64,000 bases of DNA from Erinaceus europaeus (GCF_950295315.1 NC_080164.1:59490003-59554002), one strand, 5' to 3'; shown: positions 20,145 to 32,499, counted from the stretch's first letter. Notes: generated by a model from the sequence alone, not told the origin. Numbers and translations: made by a program.

Positions 20145-20918
20145 AGACCAATATGGATGCAGAGGTTACACAGACTCCTGTGCTAAATATGAGTAGTTAC
20201 AGGCCCTAGGTCAGGTCAATGGGGTTTACAGTTAATGATATTTATATATTTTTCCCATATTTGGGAGCTGTTCTCTGCCCTGATCCAGCTTTCTAGTCCT
20301 ATTTTCAACTCTGACACCATCTTCACATACAATACTTTCAGTCCACCTGTATGTTAGCTGTCAGTCTCATTTAAAATTAGTAAAGTCATGGGCCCCTTGG
20401 AATATACCTAAAGTAAACCTCCTAGTTTTTTCCAACATGAAGACCCCAAATCTCACATGCTATATTCTTACTTTTAAGTTCCTGATTATTAAAAAATTTG
20501 TTCTGCTTTGTGATATTATGCTTAATGCTTAATTATTATACTTTATGATTAATGCTATTATGCCACCAAGTTACAGATGCTACCATTACATCAACCTGAC
20601 TTCCCTGGGCAGACAATCTCACCGTGTGTCTTCAAACCCTACCTCCCTTAGAGACCTGCCCTACTAGGGAAAGATAGAAACAGGCTGGGGGGTCCATACC
20701 TGTCAATGCCCATGTCCAGTGGAGAAGCAATTACTGAAGCCAGACCTCCTACTTTCTGCACCCCATACAGATCTTTGGTTGATACTCCCAGAGCGATAAG
20801 GAATATAAAGGATTCCAATGGAGGGGATAGGATATGGAACTCTAGTGGTGGAAATTGTATGTAATTGTACCCCAGTTATCCCACAATTTTGCTGATCTTT
20901 ATTAAATCACTTAAAAAA
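20145..20918 (+). mobile_element. L1 3' UTR copy (type A relative)
   Basis: Collinear with 7325-9035 in its second half: TCTGCCCTGATCCAGCTTTC, GTCATGGGCCCCTTGGAATA, CACCAAGTTACAGATGCTAC, ending CAATTTTGCTGATCTTTATT and an A-rich tail. The first 70 bases (GATGCAGAGGTTACACAGAC) reappear inverted at 22115-22180. Confidence 0.82.
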
Positions 20919-21859
20919 AGTTACAGTAGTAAATCAGTGAGTTTTCAGGTGATTTTTTTTTGTTGTTGTTGTTGCTTTAACTAGTTAGTCAGGATCATGA
21001 AGTGCTGTAGCTACTAATTCCTGGCCACTCCTCAAAAGTTAGGCTGAATTCAATTTTCTAGATGGCTATGGGGATCTGAGCCAATGAAAAGGTTTAGTTC
21101 TCATCCAGGTTTTTCTGCTTAAACACTTATTGAAGAAGTTTCTTATCTCAGACTTCCTGATACTTGTTATTAGAAATCCTATTGATTGCTACCTTTGCAT
21201 CTATGTTTGCAAAATACATGTTGTCTTTCAGATATATTTTCAGGCTATGTCCTTGTACTATAAGAATCCTATTCTAAGGCAAAGTCTGGATATGCCAGAG
21301 ATTTTACTAGCTCAGATGTGGGTAGTGGTGGTATTGCCACATGCAGTCGCCCATAACTCTGATGTTTGGCTGCTGCACTGAAGTGTCTGGAGACTGTGAT
21401 GGGGTAACTGGAATAAACTCAATATCTCATGATATTAAAAGAAAGTACCCAACATAATGACATTTGGAGAATGACTATTTTACACACCCTTACTCAGATT
21501 TCCTCCTTAGCAATGTGTTGTGATCTTTGTCTATGTGCTGTATACCTGTTACTTGTTTCTGGACATTTACTCCTGATGTATCTTTTACTTAAAAAAAAAT
21601 CTTAATCTTCCTCCTTCCTTTTTGATGTAATGCAAAACTATTTACCAATAAGTACTCCTGGAAACTTAGAAGGGAGGGCTCACACTTGACACTGTCCCAG
21701 CTGTGAATTTCCTGTGTGTCCCACCTGAACTCTTCTGATAAGCCATACTTATCAGCAACTGGCTCGACTTTTTTTCTCTCAACCCTGAGACACATCGGTT
21801 TTCAGGGTGCTGGCAACTGGCTAAGGTTCTCTACCCAAGAAGTTCCATCTCTCCTGGTT
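20919..21859. other. Non-coding interval
   Basis: Mostly unique-looking with a short (TTG)n at about 20960. No gene supported. Confidence 0.45.
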
Positions 21860-22040
21860 GACTTTTTTTGCTGCCTTGCCCACATTCAAAGGAGGAGAAA
21901 GGAGAAATAGCACAAGACTACTCCCCTGCTTGTGAAGCTTCCTGTTTGGATGGTGTTCCCATGTGGTAGCTAGGGATTTAAGCCAGGTCTTAATATATGG
22001 TAGTATGTACACTGCTGGGTGAATTATCTCCCAGTCCCCA
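21860..22040 (-). mobile_element. Degenerate SINE, antisense
   Basis: CAAAGGAGGAGAAAGGAGAA, CCTGCTTGTGAAGCTTCCTG and GAATTATCTCCCAGTCCCC as antisense head. Low similarity. Confidence 0.5.
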
Positions 22041-22089
22041 TCCTTTCCTTCTAATTTGCTCTTATTTTCTATGTTCCTTTCCTTAAGAA

Positions 22090-22335
22090 GCTTCTACTTT
22101 TAACTGTAAATCCCATCGATCTGACCTAGGGCTCATATCTATTCATATTTAGCATAGGAGGCTGTGTAACCTCTGCATCCCTGTCACTCTGAACTTGCAT
22201 TCAAGGCTGCACTCATTTCAGGACCAGTCTTCCTTGAGTGGCAGAGTATGTTGACCCAGCCTCCCTTTAGAGACTTCGGAAGTCCCTATCATTGCTGCTC
22301 TACATTAAAGACAAGGTCCTGGAGAGGTCCACAAG
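22090..22335 (-). mobile_element. Inverted 5' segment of L1 3' UTR copy
   Basis: The reverse complement of 22115-22180 matches 20150-20215 (GATGCAGAGGTTACACAG), so this stretch is inverted relative to the L1 3' UTR that follows it directly. Confidence 0.65.
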
Positions 22336-23112
22336 GGATTTTATGATGATGTTCCTGATGGAACCAACTAGTGCTGGTGGAGAGAGGGATCTATTAGAGG
22401 TCTTGGCCTATCATATCTATGTAAGAATTCAAGGATTCCCTGGCTAGATTGATGAGGTTTATAGTTAATAGTATTTATATACTTTTCTTATATTTGGAAG
22501 CTACTCTCTGCCCTGATCTAGCTTTCTAGGCCTATTCTCAACTCTGACACTATCTTCCTAGACAATACTTTTAGCCCCCCTGGATGTTAACTACTGGGCT
22601 CAGGCAAAAATTACTAAAGTCACTGATCTATTGTAGTTTACCTAAATTAGACTTCCTAGCCTCTTCCCACACGACAACCCTTTGTTCCCCCTGCTCTATA
22701 CTTACCTTTAGGTTCCTGATTATTAAGCCAACTGTCCTGATTTATATCTTGCCGGTTATCAGCCACCAAGTTATAGGTGCTACCATGATGCCATCCTGAC
22801 TTCCCTGAACAGACAGCATCACCAGTGTGTCCTGGGACCTCACCTCCCCAGAGCCCTATCCCATCAGGGAAAGATAGAGACAGATTAGGGGTATCATTCA
22901 GCCTGCCAATGCCCATGCTCAGCAGAGAAGCAATTATTGAAGTCATACCTTCCACCTTTTGCGTCTTATAATGAACTTGGGTCCATACTTCCAGAGGGAT
23001 AAAAAGAGGGAACCATCCAATGGAGGCTATGGGATACAGAACACTGGTAGTGGGAATTATATGTAATTGTATATCTCTTATCCTACAATCTTGTTAATAA
23101 TTATTAAATAGC
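22336..23112 (+). mobile_element. L1 3' UTR copy, sense part
   Basis: Collinear with 20210-20918: TTTATAGTTAATAGTATTTA, TCTGCCCTGATCTAGCTTTC, CACCAAGTTATAGGTGCTAC, CTCAGCAGAGAAGCAATTA, ending TATATCTCTTATCCTACAAT and an A-rich tail. Confidence 0.8.
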
Positions 23113-23929
23113 TAATAAAAAAGTAAATATATATATGGAAAAAAATGAAAGAAAAACAAGGATTAAAAAAAAAATCTACTCAAGTTAATCTGAAGCTTTT
23201 CATCCAAATTTGTATTTCTACCTCAGCCTCTCTTACCATATGTCTTCCTAAGACATGCAGAGTTAAACCAATATACAATAAATTCAAGTTTATTCCTGTA
23301 TAAAAATGTATTTCTGACCCGAATTAGTGATTTGATTATCAAACTCTGCTCAAGGTCAGAACTTGAGGAGAGCTAGTCTAGGACTCTACTCAACTTTTGA
23401 CACCCCACTTTCCAGTAGCCTTTACTTTGTTTGTCCTACCCATCTTAAAGTTTTGGCAATTGTAATTTATTAAAAAATATTCAAATGTATTATTTCCTTC
23501 TTTTATCCCTTTTGGAACTGTGTCACTGTAGGATGTCATCTGGCATTCCTACCACAACACCCTAATTAGTTTCCTGGCTTCTAATTTCACTACTTTCTTT
23601 CCAAATAGCTCTGCTAATGCTGTTGGTGATGTGGAGTATTTTTTATTTTTATTTTTTTTTATGTTTTCCTGATTAAACCCTCATAATTTTAAAAGTCATC
23701 TCTTAGTGTTACATTGAAGTTGCTTAGATAACTCACAGAAGTTCCTTTTTATTTGATTCAGTTTCTTTTTTCAAATCTGACTTTTGATACTTTTCCTTTG
23801 TATGTTATTAACTTCAAGGAACCTTTTATAAGTTATAGGATTTCTTTGTCCTCTGACACCCTTGCCTTAAATGCCTTTTGTATACTGGACTGATTAGTTA
23901 TCTATTCCAAATTCACATTTGCCAAGTAC
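23113..23929. other. Unique interval
   Basis: AT-rich non-coding DNA. No gene or repeat recognised. Confidence 0.5.
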
Positions 23930-24262
23930 CACAGATTACCTTATTTCATTTGCAGAGGATAGTAGTTAAGATGACATCATACTGGCTTAGATTGGGTCCC
24001 TAAATCCTTGCTCAGTGATTTTCTAGTAAGAAAAAGCAAGGAAACACAAGGAAGAAGGCCTCATGAAGACAGAGGCAGAGTTTAAGTGATAGTCTACAAC
24101 AGGGACTGCAACATCAGAAGCTAGGAGAAACCATTTGTGAGTAGTTTCTTTCTCTTACCCTATATAAGACTGCTAGCCTCCAGAACTATAAGAAATTCCT
24201 GACATTTTAAGCTAACCAGCTTGTGGTAATTTATCAAGAAAGTCCTTGGAAACTACTCACCC
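23930..24262 (+). mobile_element. Ancient MLT1-like (MaLR) LTR relic
   Basis: Diverged but ordered matches to what I remember of MLT1: ATTGGGTCCCTAAATCC, AAGGCCTCATGAAGACAGAGG, CAGAAGCTAGGAGAAACC, CTAGCCTCCAGAACTATAAG, TTTTAAGCTAACCAGCTTGT and GGTAATTTATCAAGAAAGTC. Predates the hedgehog-type repeats. Confidence 0.7.
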
Positions 24263-25548
24263 TCCCCACTTCCAATTGAAGCAGGCTTTAGGAACTCGTT
24301 GGATTTGATGAAAGACTCAAGCTTGAGAACATGTGCTTCCTTGTTCTCACACTGCATTAGACCCACCAGCCACTGAACTTCTTGAGGGAAATATAAGATG
24401 GAGTTTTTTTTCTCTCTGTCTCCAGGTGCTGTTTCTACCACAGAATAGTTTTTTTTTTCTATAAGTTATCAAAGTGACTAATTTCTGACATGTTATTACA
24501 CATTCCTTTTAATTATTGTATTTTTGTCTTGTGCATTTTGTTTTTAGTTGACTTCACTGAAAGGTCCACATGTGTTCATAATTTTGGTTTTTCTTTGAGC
24601 TGCCCTAAGGAGTGGGTGGTTGTACTTCAGACACATAGTTCTGAGGTGAATACAAAATCCAGTGTGGCTGATAATTAACATGTTAGCATATTCTGGCTGT
24701 ATAACCTGCTTCATCAAAAATAATGCCTGAGTCTCTGACAGTCGAATGGCAGAAGTTAAGTGTAAAGAAGACAAGGTCTTCTTATGAAAAGGGAGGCAGG
24801 GGGGAAACTAGGGACATCTAGATGGCTTCCTATTCAGAGTAATTGAATGAGAATAATGGCCACACTTACTTATCATATGTTCTTGGGAACTGGGTACTTT
24901 TCTTACTTTTACTAGTTCATTTTAGGGCTCATCTCTCTCCAAACACTTCTTAGCCCTTACCCCCTCTGCCTCCTATACATATATACAAAACCTAAAATTT
25001 TATATACTTTTTCTGAAAGTTCCTCAAGTATACAAATTTTATTTTTAAGATTTACTTATCTTTGCTGTCATTTCATTCTTGTCAGTGACACAAGTTCATA
25101 AGTATGGCGTTAAGATCATTTTTTTCCCTCTGTAGCTGAGTTGACTTCCTTTTGATCTCTCAGAAGACAAAATGAACACTCCAAATCATAACAAACTTGA
25201 TAGCTCCATACACACTTAGAAAAAATGCATCCCCATACCAATTATATTGGCTAACTGTTGAGAAACTGAAGGCCAAGTCTGGAAATTGTTAAAATTTTCT
25301 ATGGATATTCATAAACAACTGCATCTCTGAGTAAAACCAACAATGCTTCATTTTTTTGTTTGTTTGTTTTGATTTTGGTATCTGAGTTAATAATATGCTG
25401 AAGTCTAGCCTTCTCTCCTAGTGGTGACTGAATAATTGCAGTTGGAGAAAAAGGCCCCTGTACTTCTGAAGCCTTCGCTATATGAAGAAACATAGTCATG
25501 CCCTTTGAAGGCCAATGGACCTCCTAAGAGGAGTGTCCTGTCTCCTTC
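24263..25548. other. Unique interval
   Basis: No coding exon, RNA gene or confident repeat. Confidence 0.5.
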
Positions 25549-25558
25549 CATTGATCTT
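25549..25558 (+). repeat. Target duplication of SINE 25559-25888, left
   Basis: CATTGATCTT, repeated at 25889-25898. Confidence 0.85.
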
Positions 25559-25632
25559 CTTCTTCTCCTCCTCCTCCTCCTCCTCCTCCTCCACCTCCTC
25601 CTTCTCCTTCTCCTTCTCCTTCTTCTTCTTTA
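25559..25632 (+). repeat. (TCC)n/(TTC)n tract in the SINE tail
   Basis: Polypyrimidine triplets from the expanded A-rich tail of the antisense SINE. This produces a spurious poly-Ser ORF. Confidence 0.9.
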
Positions 25633-25888
25633 AAATATTTATTTATTCCCTTTTGTTGCCCTTGTTTTTTTATTGTTCTAGTAATTATTGTTGTTGTTAT
25701 TGGATAGGACAGAGAGAAATGGAGAGAGGAGGGGAAGACAGAGAAGTGGAGAGAAAGGTAGACACCTGCAGACCTGCTTCACCACTTGTGAAGTGACTCC
25801 CCTGTAGGTGGGGAGCCTGGGGCTCAAAACGGGATCTTTATGGTGGTCCTTGTGCTTCACCCGCTGCTGCGCTACCGCCGGACTACCG
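25559..25888 (-). mobile_element. tRNA-derived SINE (GTAGCGCAGCGGG family), antisense
   Basis: Reads (CTT/CCT)n expansion, CCCTTTTGTTGCCCTTG, TTGGATAGGACAGAGAGAAA, CACCTGCAGACCTGCTTCAC, AGGTGGGGAGCCTGG, antisense B-box GGGCTCAAAAC and antisense A-box CGCTGCTGCGCTACCGCC. 10-bp target duplication. Full length apart from the expanded tail. Confidence 0.93.
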
Positions 25889-25898
25889 CATTGATCTT

Positions 25899-26629
25899 TT
25901 CAGGAAGATATTTATATCTTTTAGAGTAATTCATTTCTTCAACACTTTCTTACCCAAAGTACAAAACTGTACAAGATAAACAGGAGAAGGGAATGTAATG
26001 AATGGTGAAAACCTAAATTTATCACATCCCCCTGTATTTCTCAGTCCCAAGGACAGCCACATGCTTATTCCTGTAAAGGATACAGAGATCACAACCGCTA
26101 AGAATAAAGGAAACATCACGAAGAACTCGGTCTAACTAGGTAGAAAGGATCTATATACCTCCTGAAATAGGACTGCTATGAAGAATAAGCAGAGTCCTGG
26201 GCTTTCAGCAGGAAGGAGGCCATTCAGGGACTGCTCTTTGTCTTGTACGGTTTGGAGGATAGCATAATTGTGGACAAAGGGTCCAACAAGGGCGAAAGGT
26301 AGGGTATGAACTGTTTAGGCAGCTGCTTTCGGCTTTATTTACTGTCCCATCTTTCAGCTAAATCCTTCTGTCCAGTTTCTGATTCTCCTCCCATGTGCTG
26401 ACTATGGGATAATACTGCCATCTAGTGGCTAGTTTGTCCTTGTGAGTCGGCTTTCTGTGCCCTCTAGCTGGTTCTGCTTCTCTCTAGCCTCTCCCCCTTT
26501 CTGTATTGCTCTCTCTTGCTCCCTTTCTCTGACTCTCTTTTAAAAAGGTTTTTATCCCGTCAAGGAAAAAAAAAACTGCCTCTTGGAAAACAACCAACTC
26601 TGTTGGAACTCAGAGATAATAATCAGTTT
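25899..26629. other. Unique interval with a CTCF-like site
   Basis: Non-repetitive, locally GC-richer and pyrimidine-rich near 26460-26560. No splice-consistent coding frame seen. Contains the motif at 26413-26431. Confidence 0.5.
26413..26431 (-). promoter_or_regulatory. Strong CTCF-like binding motif
   Basis: The reverse complement, TAGCCACTAGATGGCAGTA, fits the 19-base CTCF consensus (YGRCCASYAGRKGGCRSYR) at 18 positions by eye. It lies in unique DNA, not in a repeat. The orientation is minus. Confidence 0.65.
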
Positions 26630-26875
26630 CTCTGGGCTTGTGAAATTGGCTCATTAAGCGTGCTTTTTAACAGAAAATATTGGAAGCGATTAAGTCTGCT
26701 TTACTGAGTGGGCATGAAATGGCCAACCTTCGGCCACCCACAGCTCCTAGGTGCCTGGCGCCGTTTTATGCATGCAGCGTAATGTCTTTACTTGAAGTGC
26801 TGTTTATTCATCACCTGCTTATTTATCTCTTTGCATTTGGCAGGCACATCGATCAATGTTAAACTGTCACACAAG
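26630..26875. promoter_or_regulatory. Candidate conserved non-coding element
   Basis: Unique sequence of balanced composition with homeodomain- and octamer-like words: CTCATTAAGC, GGAAGCGATTAAGT, TTTTATGCATGCAGCG, TATTCATCACC and CATCGATCAATG. The texture is that of a vertebrate enhancer core. This is an impression from sequence, without alignment. Confidence 0.4.
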
Positions 26876-28529
26876 GTTATTTTTCTTTTACACAACAGTA
26901 TAGGCCTAAGGTAGTGGCATATTAAAAGTAATAACTTTCTAACTTGTAGCTCAAGATGACAGCCCCCTTTTTACTGGAATATATTACAACAAGGAATTCC
27001 TCATTCCATTCTCCCTAGCCCTCCCTCCACTCCTCTAGCTCTTCCAAGGTCAAAGGCTTCATTCCGCTGCCTTGCTTCCCTCCCACTTTGCATACCATTC
27101 CATTTCCCCTTCACCTCCAGTTATCTCCAGCTTTTAGGCTGATAAACCCAGAGTGAACATTCTGACTACTTGGCATATACATCTTCCTTGTCCCTCTGTA
27201 TGATGACATTTACCCCTTTGCATAAAGATGTGATTGGTGGTTGACTGAATTCTGAAGAAGCAAAATAGTTTCTTCATATGATGATGAAGTGTGCAGTGGC
27301 CTTATATTTTCCTGTCTGCGGCCATCTCTGTAAATGTGGTGGAATGTTGCTGTTTCTTGTCTTGCTTTATGAATTGTAATAGATAGCAGCAACCACACAC
27401 CCATGGAAAAAAACTGAATAACCAAAAAAAAAAAAAAATTCTGAAAGCAATTCCTGTAAGCAACTGGTCTTGGTGTGGGACTTTTAAGTTGAGTTGTTTC
27501 TCCCTTCTTTCTTGGGTTTTAGCTTGGCTTGTTGCTTTCAAAGTCTATGCAGGTTGTAACGCCTCTTTTCTTGGCAATAGGCCAAACAAGCTTTCTTTGT
27601 ACAAACAGGTCTTCTTTATTCCCCCTTTCATTTCGTTTTTTCTCCAGTCCAACCTAAAAATGCCTACAGATAAAATATCAGATCTTTTTAGTATCAAATT
27701 TCAAAGTGGCCCTTAGAATTTCTTCCCGCTCTTGATCTCTCCCTTTGGATTTTCAGCTCAGACTTGGAGTCTGTTGCTAAATATGTCTTGGAGAGTGACT
27801 TTCTGATACAATGCTTTGATAATGTGTGTACACAGGAACTAAGTACCTAACCTGAGTGAACATTGCCTAGTGAACATTGCATAGTAAACACTGAGAACAA
27901 GGCACTATACCCATTCTGATGATCTATTTCTGTGTACACGAAAATAACTCATGTAGGAAACATGAAGAAGGAATTGTAAATGATTGAGAAAATATGGGCC
28001 AGCAGACTATCAACTATGTGCTTTGTAGACTCACAAGTCTTGTATTGAGTTCCAACCACCTTTTCAATTTACTTATATATTCCTTTGCATGGAAGGATGG
28101 TGGTAGAATGCTGATCTACTGTGGGAGATCTATTTTATCATGAGTAGCACAGCCCCAGAAAGAAAAAAAGAAAAAAGCATGCCCATAAAAAAAAAAAAAA
28201 AAACCTGCAGCCCAGTCTGTGTTGCTCCTACGATCAATATTTGCATTAAAGTGGTTTAAATGTATGTGGCTCTGAGGCTGTCCATTCTTTCAACCTGACC
28301 TGCTGCATTGATTAGGGCTAGTGATAGAGGGGGAAAGAGCAAATCAGGCAAGGAAAAGAATTAAAAGGAAAAAGAAGAAAATGAAAGCTGTCGATTTGAG
28401 TCCTGTAGGAGATATGCTTCAAGTTACTTGTGGATGTCATATTTGCTCAACTGCCTATTATGTAGAAGAGAATCACCCTCTACAGGTCTCTCATATGGCT
28501 GTTTTGTCTTTCAAAAGCCAGGAAAAGGA
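26876..28529. other. Unique interval
   Basis: Single-copy-looking, non-coding. A short A-run at 28186-28203 may be a decayed retro-insertion tail. No gene supported. Confidence 0.45.
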
Positions 28530-28542
28530 TTTCTGATTGCTT
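28530..28542 (+). repeat. Target duplication of SINE 28543-28788, left
   Basis: TTTCTGATTGCTT; right copy at 28789-28801 differs by one base. Confidence 0.85.
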
Positions 28543-28788
28543 CTTTTTTTTTTAATTGCTGTGGTTATTATTGTTGTTGTTATTGATGTCCTCATTGTTG
28601 TATAGGACAGAGAGAAATGGAGAGAGGAGGGGAAGACAGAGAGGGGGAGAGAAAGATAGACACCTGCACACCTGTTTCACCACTTGTGAAGCGACTCTTA
28701 GGAGCCGGGGGCTGGAACCCAGATTCTTGCTAGTCCTTGCGGTTTGTGCCATGTGCGCTTAACCCGCTGCACTACTGCCCCAACTCCC
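28543..28788 (-). mobile_element. tRNA-derived SINE (GTAGCGCAGCGGG family), antisense
   Basis: T-run, GGACAGAGAGAAATGGAGAG, GTTTCACCACTTGTGAAGCG, antisense B-box GCTGGAACCCAG and antisense head CTTAACCCGCTGCACTACTG. Full length, 13-bp near-perfect duplication. Confidence 0.92.
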
Positions 28789-28801
28789 TTTCTGGTTGCT
28801 T

Positions 28802-29820
28802 GTAAGAAAGGGGCAACTCTGGAGCGTATGATTAACAGCCAGTTGTGTACAGGCAAAAGTCTGCATTTTTCTGCTTGTCTAATCTAACATCCTTTTTTTG
28901 TGTTTCAGCTGTCCATATTTGTGGGCTATAGTTTGCTTGGTTAAAATCTCATTATAGCTATTAAATGCTTATTTTGTAAAAGTATAACTTGCTAAATCCT
29001 ATCCCAACATCACCTAAATTGATTCTTTAAAGCATCATATACAGCTGTCATTCTGACACCATTTTCACACTTGGCATCCAAGAATGGGTTGTTAACTATC
29101 TGAAAGTCAAACCACTAGTGGTAGGCAGTAAATCTTTACATCTGGTTGAGAATTGCTTTTCTCCATTGAGTTGTTTTATTGGAACAAACATCACACTTAC
29201 CACCTGTCTGTGAATGAAGAGATATAATGCCAATTTTATGATACTGAACCCCCAGTTTTTATTACCATAGATGCTTTCAATTAGAGCACAAAATATTTTC
29301 AGTAGAAGCAGTCACAAAAGAAGAGAGATACAACTTGTTAATACTTTGAACACTTCTATTATGGCAAATAATTGGTTCACATATTTGTCACTGGATGAAG
29401 CAATCTCAAGGAAATTTAGAAGTGTCTGGGATAAACTACTTTAGGAAGCTTCTCCTTCACAGGTATGAGGACAAAGTATGAGGATTATACTATATATATC
29501 TAGACTATACTAGATATTGTATTAATATTTGTACATAAAACATTAAAGAATTATGTTATATCACTACTGTTAAGACCAATACCAGATAAGATATACTTCT
29601 TAATATTTAATAACTGATCTATTGCAAGGATTACAAGCAGACTGGAATAACATTCTTTCACAAAAGAAAATGTGACTTTTACTATAATGAGTGGGGCAGA
29701 AAGTAAATTTAAAGTGATGTAGAAAATGGAAATGTGGAGTGTTTGGGGGAAGACTGTAGAGGTGAGTTTGAAGATGGGTGGATAGAAGATAAGCTAAAGG
29801 CAGAAGAAATTTGGAACAGA
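28802..29820. other. Unique interval
   Basis: AT-rich non-coding DNA. No gene or confident repeat. Confidence 0.5.
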
Positions 29821-29834
29821 GAAGTGTATGTTCA

Positions 29835-30104
29835 TGGAGGTTGGGCGGTAGTGCAGCGGGTTAAGTGCAGGTGGCGCAAAGTGCAAGAATGGGCGTAAGG
29901 ATCCCGGTTCCAGACCCAGGCTCCCACCTGCAGGGAAATCTCTTCATAGGCGGTGAAGCAGGTCTGCAGGTGTCTATCTTTCTCTACCCTTCTCTGTCTT
30001 CTCTTCCTCTCTCCATTTCTCTCTGTCCTATCCAACAATGACAACATCAATAAAAACAATAATTACAACAATAAAAAAAGAAAAAAAAGAATTAAAAAAA
30101 AAAA
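29835..30104 (+). mobile_element. tRNA-derived SINE (GTAGCGCAGCGGG family)
   Basis: GGCGGTAGTGCAGCGGGTTA head, GGATCCCGGTTCCAGACC B-box region, GGTGAAGCAGGTCTGCAGGT body, CCTATCCAACAATGACAACA tail region and an A-rich end. Target duplication GAAGTGTATGTTCA (29821-29834) and GAAGTGTACGTTCA (30105-30118). Confidence 0.93.
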
Positions 30105-30118
30105 GAAGTGTACGTTCA

Positions 30119-31149
30119 CTTTGAAATTATGGAATGAGTATTCCTGCTCAAGCTAATTTTAGTTGGCTATGGGAGGTTGGATTGGCTTGAGCCGGACTTG
30201 GAGGTCAAGATTGGACATTTGAAACTCTTCTATATTAGGCTTTATCTTTTATTATCTTGAGGAATCTGGCAAATTTGTCTGCTGAAATTACAGCATGAAA
30301 ATTGGACCTACTTAGGGCATTGCTTATAGAGCATTGGAGTTTAAAACAAGCCCTTTACTCTAAAGGAAGAATCTCTTGATACTTTCATTTTCTCATAGAT
30401 GAAAAGAAGTTAAAAGTGACACATGTGAAGATTTTACTTGCAAGGCTAAGGTAAGGTAGGAGAATTACTTCACAAAATAAAAAGGTGAAAACAGTTTTCC
30501 AAATGTGAAATCTTTAGAGCTATGTGTTGACAAGTTTTCTTTTTATTTTCTTTTTTCTTTTTTTCTTTTTTATCTCAAACTGGTGCAATAAAATCTATGT
30601 TATCAGTGATAGTGTAGAAATCTCTCATTTTATAAAATTATTTGTGTAATATTTCTTTACATATATGTATCTTTATATATTTAAATGTCGTTGAGATATA
30701 CTGATCTAAAAAAGACCAAAAATAAATAAAGTCAACACCAAAAAAGACCAAGCCAAAAAATAAAAACCCAAATGGCTTTTCAGGGAATCATATTTTATTA
30801 ATAAAGCAAAATATGTACTTAGTTATTACCATACCTTAAATTGACTTAGATGATAATGCCCACACATTATAAAAGTGGCAAGTGATTCTCTGATTTTGGA
30901 AATGTGATATACTAAACAAAAAGTTCCCTGGGGGATTTGTTTACACATGTGAAAAATCATATTTGAAATAACAAACAGTGAGAATAATCACCCCTGAGTG
31001 TTTTCAGATGAGTCACAATAAAATAGGTCCATTTAGGGATCTACCTTTGGCATACACTGTCTCATTTCAAATGAATTCCTTTGTTTACTTCTCTGTTTTT
31101 CTCATTCATAATGAAAGAAGAAAGTCTCATGGTTTTCCAAAGGGCAAAT
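30119..31149. other. Unique interval
   Basis: Non-coding, AT-rich, with a polypyrimidine stretch at about 30540-30570. Nothing else recognised. Confidence 0.5.
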
Positions 31150-31312
31150 CTCAGGAAAGCAGCATCAGCATGACAGGAGATTTGTTAGAAATGCAAATTC
31201 TGGGACTTCACCTGAACTACTGTATCAGAAACTTGGGGTGGAGGACGTAATCTGTTTTAACAAGTGCTCAGTTGACTCTAATACTGCTGAACTCAAGAAT
31301 TACTGTCTTATT
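31150..31312 (+). mobile_element. MER5-like (hAT-Charlie) DNA transposon relic
   Basis: Diverged match to the familiar MER5 core: GAAATGCAAATTCTGGGACTT, TGTATCAGAAACTTGGGGTG, AATCTGTTTTAACAAGTGCT and the GAACTCAAGAATTACTG end. Ancient eutherian insertion. Confidence 0.72.
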
Positions 31313-32499
31313 TCCTCGAATATGCCTCTTAATATAGCACTTAGTGCTTTTGTTTTCAGCAAGTCATAAGGCTGTGAAAATAAGTTAGTGATACTGCATT
31401 GAACCTGCATGTTTTGTCCTGGTTCTTCCCTGGGCACTTCACAAGCCACAGCTTAATAGTGCTCTGGTTTGTTTCTCTTCTAAAGATGAACAAATCTGAA
31501 AATAAATAGATAAATAATTAATTACATAAGTAAATAGTAGTTTATTCTTCACTAGTTAGTTCAATGCATTTTATTAGTGTCATTCTGTCTGCTTTGTATC
31601 CTTTATTTTCTCTCTTGTGTTTGCTGCACTATCTCACATTACTTTACCCTTTATTTTTATTTTACACACAGCTATTGGGGGTGCTTCAGGTTCCTTGAAT
31701 ACAACATGAATATGATGATTTTCTTCCTTTTGCCATTCAAGGATTTTTTTTTTTTTTTGCAAACTTTGAAGTACTATTTTAGGTAGATCGAATTACTTAA
31801 AGTTTGAACATCAGATAAGTTAAATAATATTTATGTATCACTTGAAATACAACTTCTTTTAGTTAGATAAAGACTGGTAAATTTCAAAATAATCTTTCTC
31901 AGTGATCATTTAATTTCAGTTGGCTTAAGATGCTATTTGTATTAAGTTAACAAGGTGCTAATTTAACATAGGTTCATAGTCATTTGAATTCATTTTCATT
32001 CATTAAGAAAAATATCTCTTTAGGTTAGATTATCATAAGAGTTTGAATAGCAATAGAGAGATTGCTCTGTGTAGGGCTGAGGATTTTTCCAGATGAGTGC
32101 ACACTCTGTTTCATTGCCTTTTTGAAAAGTGCATTTTTTTTTTAACTACAGAGAAAGGTACTGACAGTAATACCCAGCTTTGCCTGAAGCAAACATATGT
32201 ACACACACACACACACACACACCATACAGATACATTCTGTACTGGCTTAATATATTGTATCTATATCATAATTTATGGTTTTAGTGCATTTTACAGTTCC
32301 TATATCCTGATTTTTAATTTTCAGAACATTTTTGATGTAACATCTACCATCAAAATTATTTTGCTCATGATCTTAGTTTTCTAAAAGATAATGGGTAGTT
32401 TAGTTAATTAGGTATATCCTTTTGCAATTTAAAATGGATTTCACGTGAAAAGTTAACAGAAAAAAAGAGTCATCCAATGTTTTAGACTGCCTCCATGGT
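31313..32499. other. Unique interval
   Basis: AT-rich non-coding DNA. A decayed SINE end may sit at 31410-31520 (CTTAATAGTGCTCTGGTTTG then AAATAAATAGATAAAT). Includes the CA repeat below. Confidence 0.45.
32200..32221 (+). repeat. (CA)n microsatellite
   Basis: About eleven uninterrupted CA units. Confidence 0.9.

Noticed and set aside
24253..24441. Possible short exon next to the MLT1-like LTR
   Set aside because: No convincing acceptor/donor pair or family resemblance.
25515..25796. 93-codon ORF with a poly-Ser tract
   Set aside because: Produced by (TCC)n in an antisense SINE tail.
31741..31760. T-run as an insertion tail
   Set aside because: No recognisable element beside it and no target duplication found by eye.
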